From: Pseudomonas sp. 14P_8.1_Bac3
GTDB lineage: Bacteria > Pseudomonadota > Gammaproteobacteria > Pseudomonadales > Pseudomonadaceae
Direction of reading: 5' to 3'
DNA: 42,675 bases
Assembly (NCBI RefSeq): GCF_025466085.1
Contig: NZ_JANLOD010000031.1
Span: 1 to 42,675 of the forward strand
Shown here: one piece after another, positions 41,457-42,675 of the stretch
How positions within the stretch are numbered: position 1 is the stretch's first letter
Layout of the letters: each line of letters begins with the position of its first letter
The notes under the pieces: model-generated
What the model was told of the DNA's origin: nothing
Databases searched by the model: none
The model's input: the letters and a program-made list of their open reading frames with translations, nothing else
Position numbers and translations under genes: made by a program

Positions 41457-42668
41457 ATGGCCGAACAAGGTTCGCCGCGCCGCTTTGCGCGCATAGATCG
41501 ACTCCCCCCCTACGTTTTCAACATCACCGCCGAGCTGAAGATGGCTGCCCGTCGTCGTGGCGAGGACATCATCGACTTGAGCATGGGCAACCCCGACGGC
41601 CCGACGCCGCCGCACATTGTCGAAAAACTCGTCACCGTCGCCCAGCGCGAAGACACCCACGGTTATTCCACGTCCAAGGGCATTCCGCGCCTGCGCCGGG
41701 CGATTTCCAATTGGTACAAGGATCGCTACGAGGTCGACATCGACCCCGAAACCGAGGCCATTGTCACCATCGGCTCCAAGGAAGGCCTGGCGCATTTGAT
41801 GCTCGCCACCCTGGACCAGGGTGACACCGTGCTGGTGCCGAACCCGAGCTACCCGATTCACATCTACGGTGCCGTGATTGCCGGCGCCCAGGTGCGCTCG
41901 GTGCCGCTGATTCCCGGCGTGGACTTCTTCGCCGAACTGGAACGGGCGATTCGCGGTTCGATCCCGAAACCGAAAATGATGATCCTCGGCTTCCCGTCCA
42001 ACCCGACCGCGCAGTGCGTGGAGCTGGATTTCTTCGAACGCGTCATCGCCCTCGCCAAGCAGTACGACGTGCTGGTGGTGCATGACCTGGCCTATGCCGA
42101 CATCGTTTATGACGGCTGGAAAGCCCCGTCGATCATGCAGGTGCCCGGCGCCAAGGACATTGCGGTGGAGTTTTTCACCCTGTCCAAGAGCTACAACATG
42201 GCAGGCTGGCGCATCGGCTTCATGGTCGGCAACCCGGAACTGGTCAACGCTCTGGCGCGGATCAAGAGTTACCACGACTACGGCACGTTCACCCCGCTGC
42301 AGGTCGCCGCCATCGCGGCACTGGAAGGCGATCAGCAGTGCGTCAAGGACATCGCCGAGCAGTATCGGCAGCGGCGCAACGTGCTGGTCAAGGGCCTGCA
42401 TGAACTGGGCTGGATGGTCGAGAACCCGAAGGCGTCGATGTACGTCTGGGCGAAGATTCCCGAGGCGTATGCGCACCTGGGCTCGCTGGAGTTCGCCAAG
42501 AAACTGCTGGCCGAAGCCAAGGTCTGCGTCTCGCCGGGTGTCGGCTTTGGTGAGTATGGCGATGATCATGTGCGCTTTGCGCTGATCGAAAACCAGGACC
42601 GGATTCGTCAGGCCGTGCGCGGGATTCGCGGGATGTTTCGGGCGGATGGGCTGGTCAGCAAGTCCTGA
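41457..42668 (+). CDS. alaC: Alanine-synthesising aminotransferase AlaC
   Basis: 403 residues, PLP-dependent class I/II aminotransferase. K244 in [17 protein letters not shown] is the PLP lysine; FPSNPTAQC and [14 protein letters not shown] supply other cofactor contacts. AlaC makes alanine from pyruvate and glutamate; the length and the [23 protein letters not shown] start match that family. GAGG ribosome-binding site. Its stop lies 8 bases before the window edge, so downstream partners are not visible. Confidence 0.9.
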   Translation: MAEQGSPRRFARIDRLPPYVFNITAELKMAARRRGEDIIDLSMGNPDGPTPPHIVEKLVTVAQREDTHGYSTSKGIPRLRRAISNWYKDRYEVDIDPETEAIVTIGSKEGLAHLMLATLDQGDTVLVPNPSYPIHIYGAVIAGAQVRSVPLIPGVDFFAELERAIRGSIPKPKMMILGFPSNPTAQCVELDFFERVIALAKQYDVLVVHDLAYADIVYDGWKAPSIMQVPGAKDIAVEFFTLSKSYNMAGWRIGFMVGNPELVNALARIKSYHDYGTFTPLQVAAIAALEGDQQCVKDIAEQYRQRRNVLVKGLHELGWMVENPKASMYVWAKIPEAYAHLGSLEFAKKLLAEAKVCVSPGVGFGEYGDDHVRFALIENQDRIRQAVRGIRGMFRADGLVSKS

Positions 42669-42675
42669 AGACTGA

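Overview
The window reads as a chromosome segment from a fluorescent-group Pseudomonas (P. fluorescens/putida-like). The evidence is high GC with strong C/G third-position bias, about ten islands of the Pseudomonas 'gtgggagcgggcttgc'-type REP element, and the acsA–aotJ–aotQ–aotM–aotO–aotP gene order known from P. aeruginosa. No rRNA, tRNA, CRISPR, transposase or integrase was found. The first 49 bases are pure C and look like a sequencing or contig-end artefact.

Layout: (1) 0.1–4.3 kb holds a basic amino-acid ABC importer operon on the minus strand (aotJ, aotQ, aotM, aotO, aotP), with a stem-loop after aotJ and a candidate ArgR site upstream. (2) 5.0–6.9 kb is acsA, acetyl-CoA synthetase. (3) 7.4–9.9 kb has two small exported proteins, one built of five exact 39-bp repeats, and then nrdB behind a long leader with a candidate NrdR box pair; nrdA is not adjacent. 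(4) 10.1–13.7 kb is an accessory patch: a Bro-N protein, a colicin E3-type rRNase bacteriocin with its immunity gene, the decayed remains of a second immunity gene and of a second E3-like toxin end, and a Phd/PIN toxin–antitoxin pair. (5) 13.9–16.9 kb is a complete siaA-siaB-siaC-siaD operon (phosphatase, kinase, partner protein, diguanylate cyclase), with a soluble CBS-like sensor on SiaA. (6) 17–21 kb carries an unrecognised Cys/His protein, a TauE/SafE transporter divergent from an AraC regulator, a small HTH protein behind a LexA-like box, and a HigB-type toxin pseudogene beside an intact antitoxin. (7) 21–31.4 kb contains an amidase, an MBL hydrolase divergent from a TetR regulator, a MASE2 diguanylate cyclase, a DUF1003 protein, a CTP-synthase-like amidotransferase lacking its catalytic His, an exported glycerophosphodiesterase, a PepSY protein and an orphan histidine kinase. 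(8) 31.4–42.7 kb holds a chemoreceptor relic, a ZntB/CorA transporter, a PiT phosphate transporter, a PACE efflux protein divergent from a LysR regulator, an ECF42-type sigma operon with a good self-promoter, two GNATs, a PPOX flavoprotein, a GyrI-like protein, a LysE exporter and alaC.

The parts most worth following up are the E3-type bacteriocin locus with its fossil toxin/immunity module, the SiaABCD variant, the microhomology-deleted HigB toxin, the predicted ECF42, LexA and NrdR sites, and the 39-bp-repeat exported protein. All functions come from reading the sequence by eye. No database search was run, and family names rest on recalled motifs and gene order.
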